A stretch of DNA of 64,000 bases from Pseudoneurospora amorphoporcata. Taxonomy: Eukaryota > Ascomycota > Sordariomycetes > Sordariales > Sordariaceae. Both the position numbers and the translations under genes were made by a program. Shown in pieces: positions 11,581-24,284 of the stretch. Within the stretch, counting starts at the first letter, position 1. Every line of letters starts with the position of its first letter. The notes under the pieces are model-generated. The model was not told where the DNA came from, did not search any database, and worked only from the letters and a program-made list of their open reading frames with translations. The stretch spans positions 1 to 64,000 of the forward strand of contig MU859069.1 of the NCBI GenBank assembly GCA_033297205.1, in the 5' to 3' direction.

Positions 11581-13477
11581 CTAGTCCTCATCTTCAATCC
11601 TCGTCCGTTTCGAATCCCTCTCTCCATCATTCAGCCCAAAGCCGCGTTTGTTCGACGAGGAAGCACCGCCCTCCTTTTCCACTTCATTGAGGAACTTGTC
11701 CACGTTGAAGGGATCCGCTCCCGTGTCCTTCTCGAACTGCACCGGTCCTTCCCTCGCCTCCGCCTCAGCCGTACCCTTGAACGTGCCACGACCCAGAGCC
11801 TCGCCGAACCTGTTCGATTTTGAAATCCTCGCCATCTCGCCCTCGCCCGCGGCCTCGTCGTCGAAATCCTCCGCGTTGGCACGGGGCCTATAAATGCTGC
11901 TGATGGCGTCCTGGGCGGCAAAAAGGGGCTTGTCGTACGGGTTGTCCTCGTTGAAGCCGCTGTCGAAACCGCTAGACTGATTGAACAGGCGCGAGTCGTA
12001 CATGCCCTCCTTGGACTGCGTGGGCTTGGCAAGACCGAGGGCGATCTTCTCCGAGATATCTCTGTCCATTTCGCGGGCCATGACCTGCGCTCTCCTCTCC
12101 GCGCCCATGCGCGACTGTCTGAGCTTGCGTTCCTCCTCGCGCTGCTTCTCCTTGCGCGCTTCCCTTCTCTCCCGCTCTGAGTCGTCGTCGCTCCCGGAGC
12201 GAGATTCGGAGCCGCTGTAAGACCGGGACCGTGATCTCCTGCTCCGCCCACCGCCCGCGCGCTCCGCCCTGGCTTGTTGCGCAAGTTGGCGCAGATGTTC
12301 CTCCTTCTGTGCCTTCTCCTTCTCTGCTAGCCTCTGTTGCATCATGGCTCTTTGTCGGACTTCTTCTCTGGCATGTCTGTCGGCCATGAAGAGCGCTTCG
12401 GAGAACTGGGCGAACTTGTCGTTGATTTGCACGTCTTGCAGACCGCGGCCGTCGGCGGCCAATCTCTTGTCGAGCGGGACGGTGAAACCCTTGGGGTTCT
12501 TCCAGTTGGAAATAGGGGGTGCTATTGCCTGTTAATAGATGCTCCCCTTACAATACTGAGAGAGACCACTTACGAATTCTCCATGCTTCCTGGTCCTCGG
12601 CCGTCAACTTCCTTGGAGGCGAGTGCATAACTGGGGGAGGAGGAGTCGGGGGTCCTCTGGGAATCTTCTTGTGCTTGAACTTGGGTGGCTCCATAGGATC
12701 TGCCAACTATTAGTCTACCGCTCATAGCTAGTAACCAAGTCTTGGATGGATAGACATACCTCTCTGTCGCTCCACAATCTTCATGATACGGTCTTGCTTC
12801 TTGGAGTTGTCTCCCATCTGCGCGGATGGCGTGTACCGCACAAACGTCGGCTCTCGCTTCGTGTTGATGTTGATGTTCTTGGGCTTCTGGGACGCCACGG
12901 CACCGCTGACCAGCGCAGCCAGTGCATTCTTGGTCCTTTCTGCCGTTGCCTCTACTTCTTCCTTGCTCGGTCGTGACAAGTCGAGATCGCCCGCTTCGGC
13001 CCTCTGTCGCAGTGGTATCAAGTCCTTGAATGACGCGTGGATGACCCGGTCGCTGCTGTGACCCTGTCGTGCAATCGCTGTGTAGTCGACCTTGCCCTCT
13101 CCATCAACCTGGACAACTAGCGCGTTCGACTTGCTCGAGGCGTCCTTGCCCCAGGGATACTGAGCAACGGGGATTTCTGGAAAGGCACCGCCATCGCCGA
13201 AATCCTCTGGTGCCCGCGGTCGCCAACCCTGTCGGTTTCCATACGGTGGTGGTCCGGTTCTCTGAAAGACCGGGATGTTAGCATCAGCCGATTTTTGATT
13301 GCAGGCAAGCGGATGGTGGAGGAATCGATTACTGACCCTCAGTACAACTTGGGTTTCGTCGATCTGGCCGGCGCCGACGATTCTGGGACCGCGTTGCTGC
13401 GACTTCGATTCTTCGTATTCGCCACTGTACTTTGGCTTCGGAAGAGCCTTAGACAGGCCTGCTGCTATCGAAGCCAT
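11581..13477 (-). CDS. prp45: pre-mRNA-processing protein 45 (SNW/SKIP family)
   Basis: Spliceosome component of the Prp19-associated/activated spliceosome, also a transcription coregulator in animals (SKIP). Four exons (13477-13337, 13261-12760, 12699-12574, 12521-11581) give 569 residues. The SNW domain carries the family hallmarks YGNRQGWRPR, the PPPISNWKNPKG signature spanning the third intron and LDKRLAADGRGLQDV. The C-terminus is rich in charged residues and RS-like repeats (SRSRSYSGSESRS) and ends in basic and acidic stretches. The first intron (75 nt, 13336-13262) has a canonical donor, CTAAC branch and CAG acceptor, yet is a multiple of three and free of stops, so retention would insert 25 residues before RTGPPPYG. 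The spliced form matches the family. Confidence 0.95.
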
Positions 13478-14196
13478 GATGGTCGATAGATATGTGGTTG
13501 TTGGGTACTATTTGATTGTCGCGAAATCGGACCCTTGATATGCGACGGAGTTTGGCAGTTGACGTTTACTTGGACATTCAAAAGAAGTTCCAGGCAACGG
13601 CAAGTGGCTCAAGCGCGACGCTCCAAGGTCCAGTGTGGCGCCAGGGTACGTACCTGTAGCCGGCACTTCAGCGCTGGCGTCACGGTGGACGGGACGGGAC
13701 AAAGGGCAGCCTTATCGGCCTCCTTATCAAAGACTTGTATGTAAGGTCCGTACATTACCCACGATGCCCCCCCTTTTTCTTTTTGGTGTACTGCTGGTGG
13801 TATATCACCATGGAATTGGATATCAGATATTAAGTACCCGTAAGCTTGCCATATATAGCACGACTCCCGAGTCCCAAGAGCACAGGCCTGTAAGTCTGTA
13901 CACTTAGTTCGTACACTCGCCCTGCCGAGGTTATCCAGGATGGCATCATCATTGCAACCCGTGCACTTCTATTATGTTTTAAAGATACCGGACCACCAAG
14001 TAAACCCATCAGTCATACATGTAGATCGAAAACCAAGACACAAGCGCAAGTTGTTAGTATGACCCTTATTCACCAACTCGTAAGCCATCATTATGATATA
14101 CACCCAATGCAAGCAAGACCTGTGCTGTTATTGTGTCTTACGCCCGGCCAAGACCAAATCAACCTTGCTCCTTGGGAGCATAAAACTAGTAGTCGT
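13478..14196. other. intergenic: Prp45 promoter and p24 3' region
   Basis: About 0.7 kb between two minus-strand genes; holds the Prp45 leader and promoter and the 3' flank of the p24 gene. No ORF with family resemblance, no tRNA B box noticed. Confidence 0.45.
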
Positions 14197-15035
14197 TTAT
14201 ACGTAACCCTTCCGCGCGCCCTGTGTTGTCAAGCATGTTAGCATTTCTGACGCCAACCTGGAAAACTGGAGAAAGGGGTGAAGCTTACCTGGAAGAAGAA
14301 TCTAACAATGAAGACCTGTAGAGCACCCATCGCAATGACCAGCAAAATCTGAATCAAACTGAAGTTGACAATTCGCTTCTCGGTACTCCTGACCGTGCTG
14401 AAGTTGCGGTTCTCGCGCGTGCGGAAGTACTTTTGGTTGCGGGTGACGGTAGAAAGCTGCATCGAGATCTTGAAGAGGGACTCCTCGAGAGCCGAGGTCT
14501 GCTCGGGGGAGCTGCCCTGCTTCGAGGGGATGGTAACGCGGGCTTCCTCTTCGACCTATACTCTCACAGTCAGTATAGGTGGTAGGCAGTGGAGTAAAAG
14601 GGGGGTCCGGGTGTACTGACCGCAAGCTCGAAGTCGACAAACTTGTCGGCGAAGGTGCTCATCTCGTTGTTGAAGCAGAACTTGTAGTCGCCAATCTGCT
14701 TTCCGGTGAAGACAAAGTCGCCCTGGCGTTCCTTCTGTCCATCCATAATAACGTTGCCATCGGGGCCGGTCACTTCATAGTCGATATCGAACGAGCCTCC
14801 TGATTGTACCTGCGCAGCCACCAAAGTTAGCATATCGGTCCCGGCGCATAATAGTCGCGTGCAATTATCGATCGGGTAGGCGTACGGCAAAGTAAAAGGC
14901 AATCTTCTCGTTGGCCTTCTTGGTCGTGGCGAAGAAGCAGGCCTTCTCGTTGGCGACGAGCTTGTAAGTCAGGGCCGTGGCGGCAACCTCGCTGGCCAAG
15001 CCCAACAGGGCGCAAGTTATTGTCGACAGCTTCAT
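14197..15035 (-). CDS. p24 (emp24/gp25L/Erp) family cargo receptor
   Basis: Type I membrane protein of COPI/COPII vesicles that helps sort cargo between ER and Golgi. Four exons (15035-14886, 14809-14621, 14555-14289, 14220-14197) encode 209 residues, the normal p24 length. A signal peptide (MKLSTITCALLGLASEVAATA) precedes a GOLD domain with two conserved cysteines (KACFFATT and YKFCFNNEMS), a coiled-coil stretch (ALEESLFKISMQLSTVTRNQ), a C-terminal membrane segment (FSLIQILLVIAMGALQVFIV) and a short tail RFFFQGARKGYV. The last exon is only 24 nt, coding GARKGYV; its basic residues resemble COPI-binding tails. Closest to the Erp3/4-TMED gamma-type group by eye, but the subfamily is not certain. 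The start was chosen because it opens the signal peptide; an upstream in-frame ATG (15110) would bury it. Confidence 0.92.
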
Positions 15036-16112
15036 GATGTGCTGTATGTTGTGGTAACTGATCGAGGAATTGCCTGCAGTTCCTAGGGATGTTCGATGTT
15101 GACTTTGCAAATCCGCCGTCTTCCCGTCGCTTCGTCTTTCAGGACAACTTGGAGTTCACGGGTGCCAGTCGCGAATGGAAGCTGAGCACAGGGCATGGAA
15201 TGGAACTCGACGGCCAGAAGCACTGGGCTGCTGTCCACTGGTGGGTCTTGGCACTCCTGGGGACTGGCCGGAACTTGGGCGGGCTACAACCATCCATTGG
15301 ACCTTTTTGGGCGGATCATTCAATTTCCTGACCGCCTTTGCTGCTGACATCCAATGGGCCAGATGGCCGCAGGGCAGTTGACGGCTCGGACCAGTTGGCA
15401 ACTTGTTCCAGACCTTCCCCGCCCCCTGAAAAGCTTCAGTGGGCTGTCCCTTCCAACTCCTCTACCCGTGCCACGCAACCCACTTCTCTTGTACTCCTGC
15501 ATGTGCGGGCACTGGAGCTCAGGGAGTCCCTTGTGCGGAAGATGGACTTGGAGCTTGTGCCAAGCCAGTTTACATAGAAGCTTGAACCACGACCGGGGTC
15601 GGTTTCCGGGCAGTGACATCAACATGCGACGTGCCGCTGGGACTCGAGGCAGTTGCGTCAGTTTGGCAAATGGAATGAAAAGGAAAGGGCAACCACAGCT
15701 GCCGTTATTCTTTTGGCTGTTGTTCCCCCGTTTGGTGCTAACAATTGGATACCGAGCGTGTCTTGACTTCTCTTGTCGTTTGCCGTTATTTTCCATCCCA
15801 GCTCGTGTTTGGCACTGCTTCTCCAATTCCTGTTCCAAACTCTCACTACTTACGCGTATGACAACTATCCACGTCGTTCTGGATTACTTTGGGCATCAGC
15901 ACCTCAACCAAGCAGATTAGGTTCTCTAGTGCTTCTCCACAGCTGGATGATAACTTCGTCCAACAACTTTCAGCTCTATTCATGACATAAAGCCTGCCAT
16001 CATTCTCTTCCAAATAAACAACACAAGGCTTGCCCCTCTTTGCTACACATCTTCAGACTCAACTGGGCTTCCTCGTGAGACAGGGAACAGCACGAGACAG
16101 GGAACAGCCAAA
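15036..16112. other. divergent promoter region p24 / PhoD-like phosphatase
   Basis: About 1.1 kb between divergent starts. Small ORFs on both strands show no family resemblance. Likely holds both promoters and leaders. Confidence 0.5.
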
Positions 16113-18132
16113 ATGGCGATATCACAAACGCGCGCAGCGGCCATATCGTCCATTGGGATAAGGGCCCTCAGTTACTTCTTCCTGCGATGGGCAATGCTAC
16201 CGGTAAGTAGGTTCTGGGTGTCTGCGGTCAACCTCAGGCTAACGAGGAGAACAAGTTTGGTCCTGCGCTCATCTTCACGCTCTTCGCCATCTATCTGCCT
16301 ACTTTCGTGTCTGGCTTCCGCAAGGAGCCCAAGTACAACTTGGTTGATGAGGTCGATGTCGTTGTTACCGAAACAGCCATCAGAGACGAAAATGCTGAGG
16401 AGGACGACAGCCCTGGAGCGCCTGCTCCTAACGGCAACGAAAAGATGATCGCCGAACAGGTAGATGTTCAAGAAACTATCTCGATCGAGAAGCGACCCAT
16501 GCACGCTTTGCGGACTCTCCTCAGCGGCGCACCGAACCCGCGGAGCCTGGCCCTGTCTGCGCTGACCTTCTTGATCAACGCCGCGTTGGTTGGCTTCGTC
16601 GCTGATCGGTTGTTCCGCGAGCGTTACTATGGTGCTGAGGACCTTTCATTTGCCCGCGTTGGCTATGTCGGCGAACACGAAGCCAAGCTCCTGATCCGTG
16701 AGCCTGATCAGACCAAGATGCCCATCAACGTGCAAATTCATCTCAAGGATCCTCAACCTCCTTTCGACAACCCTCTGTGGCAATCAGTTGGTGGCGTTAG
16801 ATGGACCGGAAATGAGACCGATTACACTGCTGTTGTTACGATTCCCCTCCGCAACTCGGGACAGCGAACTTACGAATGGAAGACCTCGAATAATCACACC
16901 GGAGAGTTCACCACTCCGCCAAAGGTTGGCTCGGCCTTTGAAACCGGCGAGGGCCCTTTCACTTTCCTCTCGACCTCCTGCATCGTGAGCCGCTTGCCCT
17001 ACAACCCGGCTGATCATCCGTTAGCCATTCCTGGTATGCGACACCTGGCCAAGGTTCTCCCTAGCTTGGGTGCCCAGTTCATGCTCTTCTTGGGAGACTT
17101 CATCTACATCGACGTTCCGCGCTATTGGGCCAAGAGCACCGAGGAATACCGCAAGAAATACCGTCAGGTCTACGCCTCTCCGGACTGGCAGGCTGTCGGT
17201 CAGAACCTCAGCTGGATCCATGTGCTCGACGATCACGAAATTCAGAACGACTGGTCTGCCAACACCACCGGCGTGTACCAGAACGCCATCGACCCTTACA
17301 ACCACTACCATGCGGCTGCCAACCCTCCCCTGGCTAAGAAGGTCGGTGCCCTCAGCGCTCGCAGCGGAGCCACTTATTTCGAGTTTACCCAGGGTCCCGC
17401 CAGCTTCTTCCTGCTTGACACTCGCACCTACCGCTCGAACAACAAGATTGCCTTTACCGACGATGCCAAGACCATGTTGGGCGCTGGGCAACTCGAGGAC
17501 TTCATTGCATGGCTTAGGCGCCCAGAGCCAAAGGGCGTTAAGTGGAAAATTGTTGCTTCGTCCGTCCCCTTTACCAAGAACTGGGGCGTCAACACGCAGG
17601 ATACCTGGGGCGGATTCTTGACCGAGAGGAAACGGATCCTGGAGGCCATGTGGGATACCGCGAGCAGAGGTATTGGTGTGATTGTTCTGTCGGGTGACAG
17701 ACACGAGTTCGCTGCTACCAAGTTCCCGCCGCCGATGAACAGCACATGGCCCGAAACCGCTACGGTGTTTGAGTTTTCTGCTAGCCCGCTGAGCCAGTTC
17801 TACTCGCCCGTTGGCACGTATAGACAGAGAGATAGCGAGGATGTTGAGATTAAGTAAGTCATGCCCCTCTCACTGTCTTGACCGGATGTTCGGATGAGGT
17901 TTGCTAACACAAAGCTTCCAGGTACATCAATAAGGGCAACTCCAAGTTCGGTGCCATCACCATTGAGAATCTCGAGGGAGGTGACCAGAGCAGCTTGAAG
18001 TACCGCCTGTTTGTCGATGGTGAGGAGGTCTGGAACACTGTTGTTCTCTCCCCACCGGTCGTCATTGAGGATGTCAGACCTGCTATCGCAGCTGGCTCGT
18101 GGTGGGAGCGGTTGTTCGCTTGGAGGAGATAA
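16113..18132 (+). CDS. PhoD-like (alkaline phosphatase D family) membrane phosphatase
   Basis: Predicted metallo-phosphoesterase of the PhoD-like class. Three exons (16113-16202, 16256-17853, 17922-18132) encode 632 residues. The N-terminus has two hydrophobic segments (around YFFLRWAMLP and ALIFTLFAIYLPTFVSGF), and a third lies near SALTFLINAALVGFVADRLF, so the protein is anchored in a membrane with the catalytic domain after it. Metal-site motifs are visible: FLGDFIYID, LDDHEIQNDW and VLSGDRHEFA. The acceptor of the first intron is uncertain by three codons: AG at 16255 is preferred because AG at 16246 sits only a few nt from the CTAAC branch. The substrate cannot be told from the sequence; homologues of this type are common and uncharacterised in ascomycetes. 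Confidence 0.88.
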
Positions 18133-18853
18133 GCTGTTGGACAAAGATGCAGAGGATGAAGGAAGCGTAGGAAGAGAAACACTTTGAATGCTGGGTGTTG
18201 GATAGGCTCGGATGTACTGATATGATTTACATTGGGATTTGACATGACGTTTATGAGGCAGGCCAGGAAAAGGAATTTGTGGGAGAATATGGGACATGTA
18301 CAACTGGGGCGCCATAGATACCTGCTTTTTTTGGACCGAAGATAATGGGATATAGGTAGATAGTACAATTACAGTAAATCAAAACCAACCTCATGAGTCT
18401 CACCACTCAATGTTGTTGGTAGGAATATCAGATGTCTCGATCATGAAGCTCTCGGCTTTAAACGTCCCGACTTATACTTCCCGATGCGGCTTAGCGTCTC
18501 GGCGGAGCCAACCAAATGCCAGCCGAGGCAAAGCGCAGCGGATTCTCGACGAAGGGGCCCCATCGCGAAAAGAAAGATACAAAGTTACTTCGTTTCTTGG
18601 TATAAGAGGATCGGATGGTGTGGTGATCATGTAAATGCGACATATTTATCGGCAGATTGGATTTTTCACCCTTTCCTTTTCCTAATCATCACGGGGTGGC
18701 ATTTTGTTTGTTTCTTGCATTGTCCCTGCTTTAGACGTACATACCTCTCTCTGCATACATACCCAGAATTACCGCTTGGTCACATCAGACCCTCTTCGTC
18801 GTTGCCCAGGCCATAAACCTCTCAAAGACACTCTAGAATTACAAACCCCAAAG
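18133..18853. other. intergenic: upstream of cbs-1
   Basis: About 0.7 kb with no supported gene; contains the 3' flank of the PhoD-like gene and the cbs-1 promoter and leader. Confidence 0.5.
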
Positions 18854-20783
18854 ATGAGGCCGCAAGTGGTAGGAGCAATCCTCCGCTCTAGGGTTATTGT
18901 CAACAGGTGTGAACCCTTCAAAAAGAAATGAAAAGCTACAGCTCAAGACTGACTCAACCGCTCGTTCCGTGTCTAGACAACCTCTTTCGAGAACTCGCCT
19001 TTGTGCTACTGTTACTGTTGCAAAGTCCTCATCATCATCTGTCCAGAACTCAAGAAGAACCTTCTCATCTTCCCTCCCAAGGTTGCATGAGCCAAAGGCG
19101 AAGATCACAGCTGAGGGACTTGAGTTAAGCCCTCCGCAGGCTATCACGGATGGGAAGCGGACTGTTCTGTCAGTTTGTCTTGTTTTTCTTCACTACCTGA
19201 TAAGGCAACGGTCATGGGAACTAGTTACTGACTCCGACTCCGACTCTGTAGACCCAACTTTTGGCTACGGTAAGCCTTGCTTCCTTCCTGAAGGTTGAAC
19301 TCAACTCAACGGTTGGTTCTATGTGGATTCTCATCGGTTGACAATGATGACGACGACAGTGACAACTGCCGGTGTACGCAATGCGTGAACCAAGATACTC
19401 TCCAGAGAAACTTCAACACTTTTGCTGTGAGCAGCTCACTTAGTACTTGTCTCCTCAAACTGCTCATAGCTAACGGTTCTCTAGATCCCACCCGACATCC
19501 ACCCAACAAAAGTTGAAACCACCAAGGAGAATGTCACCGTCCAATGTGAGCACAACCACCACCAAGTCCCAGCCATCCCTCGTCCTCCTTCCCAGTCCCA
19601 GTCCCAGACCAACTAACACCCCCATCCCCTCAGGGTCGGACAACCACACCTCCACCTACCCCTGGCCCTTCCTCACCTCCTACCTCACCACCAACACCCG
19701 CTTCGGCCACACCGAAAACGACCAAATCTCCCTTTGGGGCCGCGAAATCCGCTCCCGTCCTCCCACCGTCTCATTTTCGCGCGTCATGGGTTCCTCCCCA
19801 GACGACCTACGAGGCGTAGCCGATCTAACCGCCATGATCAAAGAATTCGGTTTCTGCTTCGTCAAAGACACGCCCCACGCGGACCCGGACGTGACCCGCC
19901 AGCTTTTGGAAAGGATCGCTTTCATCCGGGTTACCCACTACGGCGGCTTTTATGATTTTACTCCGGATTTGGCGATGGCCGACACCGCGTACACGAACCT
20001 GGCCCTGCCGGCGCATACGGACACGACGTATTTTACGGAGCCGGCGGGGTTGCAGGCTTTTCATTTGCTGGAGCATAGGGCTGCTCCTTTTTCTTCTCCT
20101 CCTGGCACCGGCAGCTCTGAGGATGAAGGAGGAGAAGCGGCCGAGGGCGGAAAGTCGCTGTTGGTAGACGGCTTCAACGCTGCCAGGATCCTGGAGTCCG
20201 AAGACCCCAAGGCGTATGAGATCTTGAGCACGGTCAGACTCCCCTGGCACGCGAGTGGAAACGCGGGGATCACGATCGCGCCTGATAGGATGTATCCTGT
20301 TTTGGAGCTGGATGAGGATACGGGAGAGCTGCATAGGGTTAGGTGGAATAATGATGATAGGGGTGTGGTGCCGTTTGGGGAGAAGTTTACTCCAGAGGAG
20401 TGGTATGAGGCGGCGAGGAAGTGGGATGACATTTTGAGGAGGAAAAGTTCAGAGTTGTGGGTGCAGTTGGAGCCGGGGAAGCCGTTGAGTAAGTCTTTTT
20501 TTTTTTTTTTCCTCCAAAGGGTGAAGGGTGAATGATGGTGGATGGGTTGCTAACAGAGTTCATAGTCTTCGACAACTGGAGAGTTCTTCATGGACGGAGT
20601 GCGTTCTCGGGTATTAGGCGGATTTGTGGAGGGTATAGTAAGTGTTTTGTCCCCAATCATGTTCTTTTGTATGACTGTGTAACTGACAATGTTAATTCAA
20701 CAGTTAACCATGATGACTTCATCTCGAGGTGGAGGAACACCAATTATCCAAGGAGCGAGGTTCTTCCGAGGGTTACTGGTTAA
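18854..20783 (+). CDS. cbs-1: trimethyllysine dioxygenase (carnitine biosynthesis)
   Basis: Fe(II)/2-oxoglutarate dioxygenase that hydroxylates epsilon-N-trimethyllysine, the first step of carnitine biosynthesis; the N. crassa gene is cbs-1. Eight exons (18854-18906, 18977-19168, 19252-19269, 19360-19426, 19485-19545, 19634-20488, 20566-20637, 20704-20783) give 465 residues. The N-terminal zinc-binding region has the NCRCTQC cysteine cluster; the TauD/GBBH domain has the HxD iron ligands in LPAHTDTTYF and the distal His in VLHGRSAF. The exon structure was fitted to the Neurospora protein as I know it: exon 3 is a microexon of 18 nt coding PNFWLR. The first donor, GTGTGA, is weak. An acidic Gly/Glu insert (about 20085-20150) replaces the proline/alanine-rich insert I recall from N. 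crassa. The N-terminus is basic and may be a mitochondrial presequence. Confidence 0.94.
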
Positions 20784-21881
20784 GGAGTGTATATCTGAAA
20801 CCATGTGAAGCTGCTCAAGGAAGACCTTGGTATCTCTGCACGTTCTTGTAGTAGGGAAACCATGGGTCGTTCCTCTAGATCTTGGGTAACGGATAAACCT
20901 GTTGGACAATACCCAAATCATAACCAAGATCTTTTATATCCGCCTAGATAACCATGAGGATGTTTCACAAAATCCATAAGGAATGAGTTCTACAAGTCCA
21001 AAAGAGATCAGGGAAAAGTGAAGTACCTTCTACATGTCCACGTTCGAGGGAAGACAACTTGACAGCGTTGAGGGCAGGTGTGGTATAGAAATCCGTCGGG
21101 ACTTCCTCGGCTTCACCCCCACACAACCCCATTCCTACCCCGCCAAAAGAGAAGCTTCCTTGTGGGACAACGACAGCAACAGAAGTTTCGTGTCATTGAT
21201 CCGTCCTGATTCTCATCATAGCTCGTCCTTGTCGCTATGTGTACACGTTAGGTATTCCTGCCTCTGTTAATAGCCCGTTCTTTCAGTATCCTCAACGGAA
21301 TTATGTTCCAGCCTGTGTAATAAACGTAGAGGTGTCCAAACTTAGCACCAGCAACTCCACAGTAACCCATCTCGACCATCTCGTAGCAATTCACCCGAAC
21401 GGAAACATAAACCGAAAACCCCTGATTATCATCACAAGCTACTGTGGATACGAGATCTGACAGTCTGATCCCTCTCTGGTTGCGTGCAACGGCCGGATAC
21501 TGTACGTAGGAACAACTCAGCAGCTCCACCGCTGGCATCATCCTGCAAGGGGGTGCAGCTACGAGAGGGTCTCTGTGTCTCCTTCACCCACGGGGCCCCT
21601 CACTTTCCAACCACCCCTTCCTGTGTTTGGTAACATCTAACCGGTTCGCTGGTGTCGTCTTGGTGGACCTGCTTATCTCCATGCTTGCAGCTACCTAGAG
21701 GGGACCTGGGGATCTGTTTATAATGGAGGCTGATCCCCTCGGTGATGACACACTACTTCGTGCCGTCCCTCTGTTTTGTCTTGTTGTTGTTGTAGTGCCT
21801 TGAATTATTTCCAAGATTTGTACTTGCCTTGGCTGACTAGGTATAGCTCTTACATCTACAAAGCACAATACCAAGGCAACC
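20784..21881. other. intergenic: cbs-1 / SDR gene
   Basis: About 1.1 kb without a supported gene. The last ~250 nt form the leader of the SDR gene. Confidence 0.5.
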
Positions 21882-22907
21882 ATGGCGGCCGAGATGAAGG
21901 ACGGAAAGTTTGCCCACGACATCACTGTCGCTCCCCCGTCGAACAGTGTCATGTCTCTCTTCTCCCTGAAGGGAAAGACTGCCATTGTCACCGGAGCCGC
22001 AGCTGGTATCGGCTACGGGGTTGCAGAGGCGTTTGCGGAAGCTGGCGCCAACGTGGCCATCTGGTACAACAGCAACAAGAAGGCGCTTGATGCGGCGGCA
22101 GATATCGAGAAGAGGTATGGTGTGAAGTGTACGTATTGCCCCCATCCCTTTAACTACTATCGAAACCAGTTGTCTAACAGGAACTGGCTTCCATGGACAG
22201 GCAAGGCATACCAAGTCAACGTCACCTCTCTCGAAGCCGTCGAGTCGGCAGTGACCGAGATCGTCAAGGAGTTTAATGGCCGTCTCGACATCTTCGTCGC
22301 CAACTCCGGGATCCCATGGACAGACGGCCCCGCGCTCGACGGACCCCCGGAGTCGTACAAGCGGGTCATGGCCACCAACGTCGACGGGACTTTCTGGTGC
22401 GCCCAGGTGGCCGGCCGTCACTGGCGCAGACAAAAGCAGGAGGGGACGACGATGGACGGCAAGAAGCTTGAGGGGTTCACGTACGGCAGCTTCATCGCGA
22501 CGGCGAGCATGAGCGGCCACATTGCCAACATCCCGCAGCTGCAGGCGGCGTACAACGCTTCCAAGGCGGCAGTCATCCATCTTTGCCGGTCGCTGGCGAT
22601 CGAGTGGGTGGGCTTTGCGAGAGCGAATACCATCTCGCCGGGGTATATCAGGACCGACATCTCGGCGTTTTGCTCGCCCGAGGTGAAGAATGCGTGGAAG
22701 GACAAGATTCCTATGGGGTGAGTTGAGTACCTGAATACCTACGCACTAAAGAAAAAGAAGTGGAAAATCATGCTGACAGTCATTGAAAACAGCCGCGAAG
22801 GAGAGGTCAACGAGTTGAAGGGCGCATATCTGTACTTTGCATCGGATGCGTCCTCTTACACGACGGGCACAGACCTTTTGGTTGATGGCGGATATTGTGC
22901 CCCTTAA
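21882..22907 (+). CDS. short-chain dehydrogenase/reductase, L-sorbose reductase (Sou1/Sou2)-like
   Basis: NADP(H)-dependent SDR, probably reducing a ketose such as L-sorbose, fructose or a xylulose. Three exons (21882-22128, 22201-22717, 22793-22907) encode 292 residues. The Rossmann cofactor motif TGAAAGIGYG, the NSG motif, the catalytic Ser in ATASMSGHI and the YxxxK pair in YNASKAAV are all present; the C-terminal DLLVDGGYCAP closes the fold. The extended N-terminus before the core and the motif SMSGHIANIPQ are shared with fungal sorbose reductases and mannitol-2-dehydrogenase-like SDRs. The exact substrate is inference from resemblance. Confidence 0.9.
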
Positions 22908-24284
22908 GAGGAGGTTGCAAGTCTGTGAAGTGTTGTATGACTGATGACCCAGATAGATCAATTCCATGAATGTTCAAGACTCTTTACGGGTATCGGTACA
23001 GGCATGTCGGCGTTCTGTATATGTTGCATGTTTCCTTGAGGAGGGAGCCTGGAAAGAGCCTTGAAGACTGCCTCGGAGGAAGAGCGTCTCGGTGTATCTA
23101 TCGCCAGCTGTCCGGCAGCTGAGTGGGGTTCTCAATGACGACGAAAGTGGCCGCGGCCCGCTAACCTGGCGGTGAGGGGCGCTCTGCTTGGGCGGTCAGA
23201 CGGGACCTGGTTCGGGCAGTTTTGGACCTGGCGGCCCTTGGAGAGGGCCTTGCCGGGTCTAGACTGCGCTCCGTATCATTGCTTTCTGACACTTCGAGCC
23301 TCACAACTATACCTAGGCAGCACCCAATTTTCACGGCGCACAACTTGAGAAGAAGAAATCCCATTTGGGCGAAGGAAACACCACAGGCAACTGGATTTGT
23401 CAGAGGCCTACGTAACTAGTCATATGACGTCCATCATCGCATTCCTTGTAAGGCGCATTTTTGCATCGAGGGCGGGATCCGTTGGATGGCGTGCCCGCTG
23501 CAACGGAAACATCGATTCCATATCAGACGGGAGAGAGAGCCCCTGTGGACCTGTGCCTGGGCTTCCTTGCCTCGCGGTGAAAGGGCGCTGTTTCCTGTTC
23601 TGGGTGCAGTGTATTCTACGGGGATGGGCTCTACGGGAAATTGTTGATACTGTAAATAGCATCAGAGCCTCAAGACTTTGTCGAGCATCCAAGTGGAAGG
23701 GCACGAACACCTCTCATATATCTGTTTACCTTTGGCCCTTTATGAACCTTTGGAACAAGTATAACACGCAACGGTAATAACGTTTCTGCAGCGGACCAAA
23801 AAGGGCGTTTACTTGAGTGGTTGAACGACGGGAAGGTTGTACCCCTCATCCCACACCAGCTTTGCCCGCTGCAGCTGCACCCTTCCATTCACTGGTGAAC
23901 CACCCGCTGTTCAAGTGCTGGTGGTGCATGCTGGCTGCCACTCCAGTCCACGGCGGTCCCAAAAGTCGCCTCCTTCACAACTTTGTCGGCCGCCCGCCCA
24001 ACTCCTCTTCCTTCGGCCCTACATTTTGGCTGACATTCTTACACCTCTCGACAACTGTCTTGCTTCCCATCAATCTCGACCATTTGGCCGACTTTCTCCC
24101 CTTTGCGACCAAATACATCGCACAAGTCCGGCGACCGACTTTAGGAATTCTACCATACTCCTGCCCAACATATCCCACCTCACCCAGGCTTGTGCCTTAT
24201 CACATAACATAATATCCTGAGACACTCGACTGCTCCGACTCTACTCTGTTTGCCGCCGACATTGCTAGTCATTATTCGGAAGAT
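22908..24284. other. intergenic: long cna-1 upstream region
   Basis: About 1.4 kb with several overlapping short ORFs, none resembling a family. 23820-24284 is C/T-rich and looks like a long 5' leader for calcineurin. Confidence 0.5.

Noticed and set aside
23397..24220. Overlapping short frames upstream of cna-1
   Set aside because: No family similarity and the region looks like a pyrimidine-rich leader.
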